From Haliscomenobacter sp040401995 (GTDB taxonomy: Bacteria; Bacteroidota; Bacteroidia; Chitinophagales; Saprospiraceae): a DNA stretch of 64,000 bases. Position 1 is the stretch's first letter; each line of letters starts with the position of its first letter. Both the position numbers and the translations under genes were made by a program. Below the pieces are notes generated by a model. That model did not search any database. It had not been told where the DNA came from and was given only the letters and a program-made list of their open reading frames with translations. Shown here piece by piece: positions 62,056-64,000 of the stretch. The stretch covers positions 1 through 64,000 of the forward strand of contig JBBANM010000006.1 of the NCBI GenBank assembly GCA_040401995.1, given 5' to 3'.

Positions 62056-63096
62056 TTAGCGTGGAATTTCAATTTTTTGCAAAATATCCTGGATTACTTC
62101 TTTCGCCAGATAGCCTTCCATTTCCCGTTCGGGTTGGAGGATAATGCGGTGATTGAGCACCGGGTACGCCACAACTTGTATATCATCGGGAGTTACAAAA
62201 TCTCTACCAGCCATGGCTGCTACGGCCTTCGCGCTGCGCATGATCGCGAGCGACGCGCGCGGGGAGGCGCCAAGGTAAATATCGCCATGGTTGCGGGTTT
62301 GGTGTACAATCGCGGCAATATAATCCAATAAGGTATCGTCTACAAAAACCGATTCCGCCAATCTGCGACATGCCATAATAGTGGCAGGGTGAATGACCGC
62401 CTGAATCGTCTTTTTTACATCCACCCGGTATTCGCTGCGAAACCGGCGGAGGATCAGTTTTTCATCCTCCAGGTCAGGATAATCCACATTGATTTTGAAT
62501 AAAAAACGATCCAACTGAGCTTCGGGGAGTTTGTATACGCCTTCCTGCTCAATGGGGTTTTGGGTAGCCAGCACAAAGAAAGGTTGATCCATGGGGTAAG
62601 TTGCCCCGTCGATGGTGACTTGGATTTCTTCCATTACCTCAAACAATGCGGATTGGGTTTTAGCTGGCGCCCGATTGATCTCGTCAATCAGCACGATATG
62701 GGCAAAAATGGGTCCGGGTTTGAAAGCAAAATCTGAATTTTTTTGATTGAAAACGGTAGTTCCAATCACATCGCTGGGCATCAAATCGGGCGTAAACTGA
62801 ATACGCGAAAAAGAAGCGTCGAGCGTTTGAGCCAGTAATTTGGCAGTCAAGGTTTTGGCAATTCCGGGTACCCCTTCAATCAACACATGACCATCAGCCC
62901 AAAGTGCGATGATGAGTAAATCGATCAGTCCAGCCTGACCAATAATGACCTTTTCGAGTTCGGTGCGAATGTTGTCGGAAGCCGTTTGAACCTGGCTAAG
63001 GTCAAGACGGTTTCGTTCCCAACTGGTGGGTGCTGCTGGGGTTGCCTGCGGCTGATCCAAAGGCAGTTCGGATGAATAGTTGTCTTCTATTTGCAT
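62056..63096 (-). CDS. MoxR-family AAA+ ATPase
   Basis: A 346-residue ATPase with GHVLIEGVPGIAKTLTAK (Walker A, Thr-rich GVPGIAKT, about 72), IVLIDEINRAPAKTQSALFE (Walker B), FVLATQNPIEQEGVYKLPEA (sensor 1) and LDRFLFKINVDYP (arginine finger). It is distinct from the CoxD-like ATPase at 41627. It lies between the DUF4350 and DUF58 genes with small overlaps, a common conserved cluster. Confidence 0.92.
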   Translation of the reverse strand: MQIEDNYSSELPLDQPQATPAAPTSWERNRLDLSQVQTASDNIRTELEKVIIGQAGLIDLLIIALWADGHVLIEGVPGIAKTLTAKLLAQTLDASFSRIQFTPDLMPSDVIGTTVFNQKNSDFAFKPGPIFAHIVLIDEINRAPAKTQSALFEVMEEIQVTIDGATYPMDQPFFVLATQNPIEQEGVYKLPEAQLDRFLFKINVDYPDLEDEKLILRRFRSEYRVDVKKTIQAVIHPATIMACRRLAESVFVDDTLLDYIAAIVHQTRNHGDIYLGASPRASLAIMRSAKAVAAMAGRDFVTPDDIQVVAYPVLNHRIILQPEREMEGYLAKEVIQDILQKIEIPR

Positions 63097-64000
63097 TGTT
63101 GGTAGAAGGTTTCGATGCTGTGATGAAAATCAATTAGGGTTTTGTCGGTAATGGCCACAGCGCCAAGAATAGCTTGATGCTGCGTTGCAATATACTGGAT
63201 GTGTTTTGGATCTACCCGTGCTTTTTTGACAATTTCATCCATCCATTCGGCATTGAGCTCGCGGATGTTGAGGCCATACCGATCGCGAAGAAATTGGAGC
63301 AAGTGCTTCATTTTTTGGAGCGCCAAATTGCGGTGGTTGTTTTGCAAAAAATACAAACGCCCAATGGTTTGTAAAAAGGCCAGGGAGGTATTGGTATTAT
63401 GGCCAATCACCGGAACTACGCGTTGTCGGCGTTTGGTGCGGAAAATTAGGTACAGCAGCCCCATGGCCAGCAGCAGATACCAGGCCCAAGCCAGCGGAGG
63501 CTGACTAAGGATGTATTTCAGCGGGCTTTTGCCCATATTGCGCCGATCGGCGAGCGGAGCATTGTTGCGTTGGCGTGCCAGCGATTCAGATATTTTGCTG
63601 TATTTGTCCCAGTAAATAGGACCGGGCGCTAGGTGAGAAAAAACCAAATTGGCGTACTCCAAACGGCGTTTGTCCAGCAATTGCAAATTGGAAAAAGCCA
63701 AGGGCGTGGAATGAAAATAAAAATAACCCCGGCCATAAGACAGCCGCGCAAAATTGATCTTACCCTGGTTGAAAGTACCCAGCGGAGTAAAACCGTCAGG
63801 ATCGCCACAGAAGTAACTGGAATCCATGTACTGCCAATAATAAGCCATTCGTTTGGCGCGGTATTGATAAAAAAAAGTAAAATCGCGTTTGGCGTGCAAA
63901 TTTGGATGCTCCAAGTTGACGCGAACCGTGGTATCCTCCAATATTTTGTACTCACTCCAATAATCGCTGTCGCATTCCCCTACGTACAACTCATCCATTA
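63087..64000 (-). CDS. DUF4350 domain protein (partial at window end)
   Basis: At least 303 residues; the frame is still open at the window edge, so the true start is probably outside. One transmembrane helix (about WAWYLLLAMGLLYLIFRTK) separates an extracytoplasmic part from a cytoplasmic helical tail (SLAFLQTIGRLYFLQNNHRN). This matches DUF4350 proteins encoded beside MoxR and DUF58. The gene overlaps the moxR start by 10 bp. Confidence 0.8.
   Translation of the reverse strand, partial: MDELYVGECDSDYWSEYKILEDTTVRVNLEHPNLHAKRDFTFFYQYRAKRMAYYWQYMDSSYFCGDPDGFTPLGTFNQGKINFARLSYGRGYFYFHSTPLAFSNLQLLDKRRLEYANLVFSHLAPGPIYWDKYSKISESLARQRNNAPLADRRNMGKSPLKYILSQPPLAWAWYLLLAMGLLYLIFRTKRRQRVVPVIGHNTNTSLAFLQTIGRLYFLQNNHRNLALQKMKHLLQFLRDRYGLNIRELNAEWMDEIVKKARVDPKHIQYIATQHQAILGAVAITDKTLIDFHHSIETFYQQCK

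Overview
This window looks like a chromosomal segment of a free-living Bacteroidota, most likely a Saprospiria-type bacterium. The phylum call rests on a type IX secretion C-terminal tail, the DUF4270/DUF4290/DUF4286 families, BshA, GH92, an Oar-like TonB receptor, S9B dipeptidyl peptidase and TAnnTTTG promoter elements. The class is inference. Nearly all genes are compact housekeeping or metabolic genes; no phage, transposase or CRISPR array is visible.

Layout. 0-2 kb: the end of one secreted protein and a whole second one that share an identical 3' tail. 2-8.3 kb: two long-chain acyl-CoA synthetases around two paralogous secreted proteins. 8.4-15 kb: M15 carboxypeptidase, a conserved 480-residue protein, mnmG, a four-helix membrane protein and a lytic transglycosylase. 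15-22.5 kb: a leftward operon of TonB receptor, YnjB-like binding lipoprotein, two permeases, ATPase and a radical SAM enzyme. 23.4-30.9 kb: promoter, tRNA-Phe, a 15-residue leader peptide with five His codons, an attenuator, then hisGDCBHAFI(E) in E. coli order. 31-34 kb: AT-rich accessory genes and an Rpn-family nuclease gene broken by a small foldback element. 34-37.4 kb: GH92 mannosidase and bshA. 37.8-43.7 kb: a form II CoxSLM-type molybdenum hydroxylase with MoxR and VWA (CoxD/CoxE-like) genes. 43.8-58 kb: murA (active-site Cys replaced by Asp), glmS, DUF4270, a GT5 N-terminal protein, panC, xth, a 1219-residue propeller-barrel protein, an MBL hydrolase and a LytTR regulator. 58.4-64 kb: DPP IV and a DUF4350-MoxR-DUF58 cluster.

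Two things stand out. First, the his operon has what reads as a complete ribosome-mediated attenuator: leader MFFATVHHHHHFFSR, an antiterminator arm starting right after its stop codon, and a 15-bp terminator stem. It starts only 12 nt after a tRNA-Phe gene, so tRNA and operon are probably co-transcribed. Second, at least seven foldback elements of about 156-182 bp (plus a 33-bp miniature) lie in gaps or genes. Most are flanked by a direct 3-bp TTA/TAA. Their arms differ between groups but stay self-complementary, while a small core hairpin followed by an AACGAA-like motif recurs. One is nested inside another, one splits the Rpn gene (removing 163 bp restores the frame), one abuts a stop codon that forms its flanking TAA, and two sit back to back sharing one TTA. 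No transposase for them is visible here. All family assignments were made by reading the sequence, without database searches.
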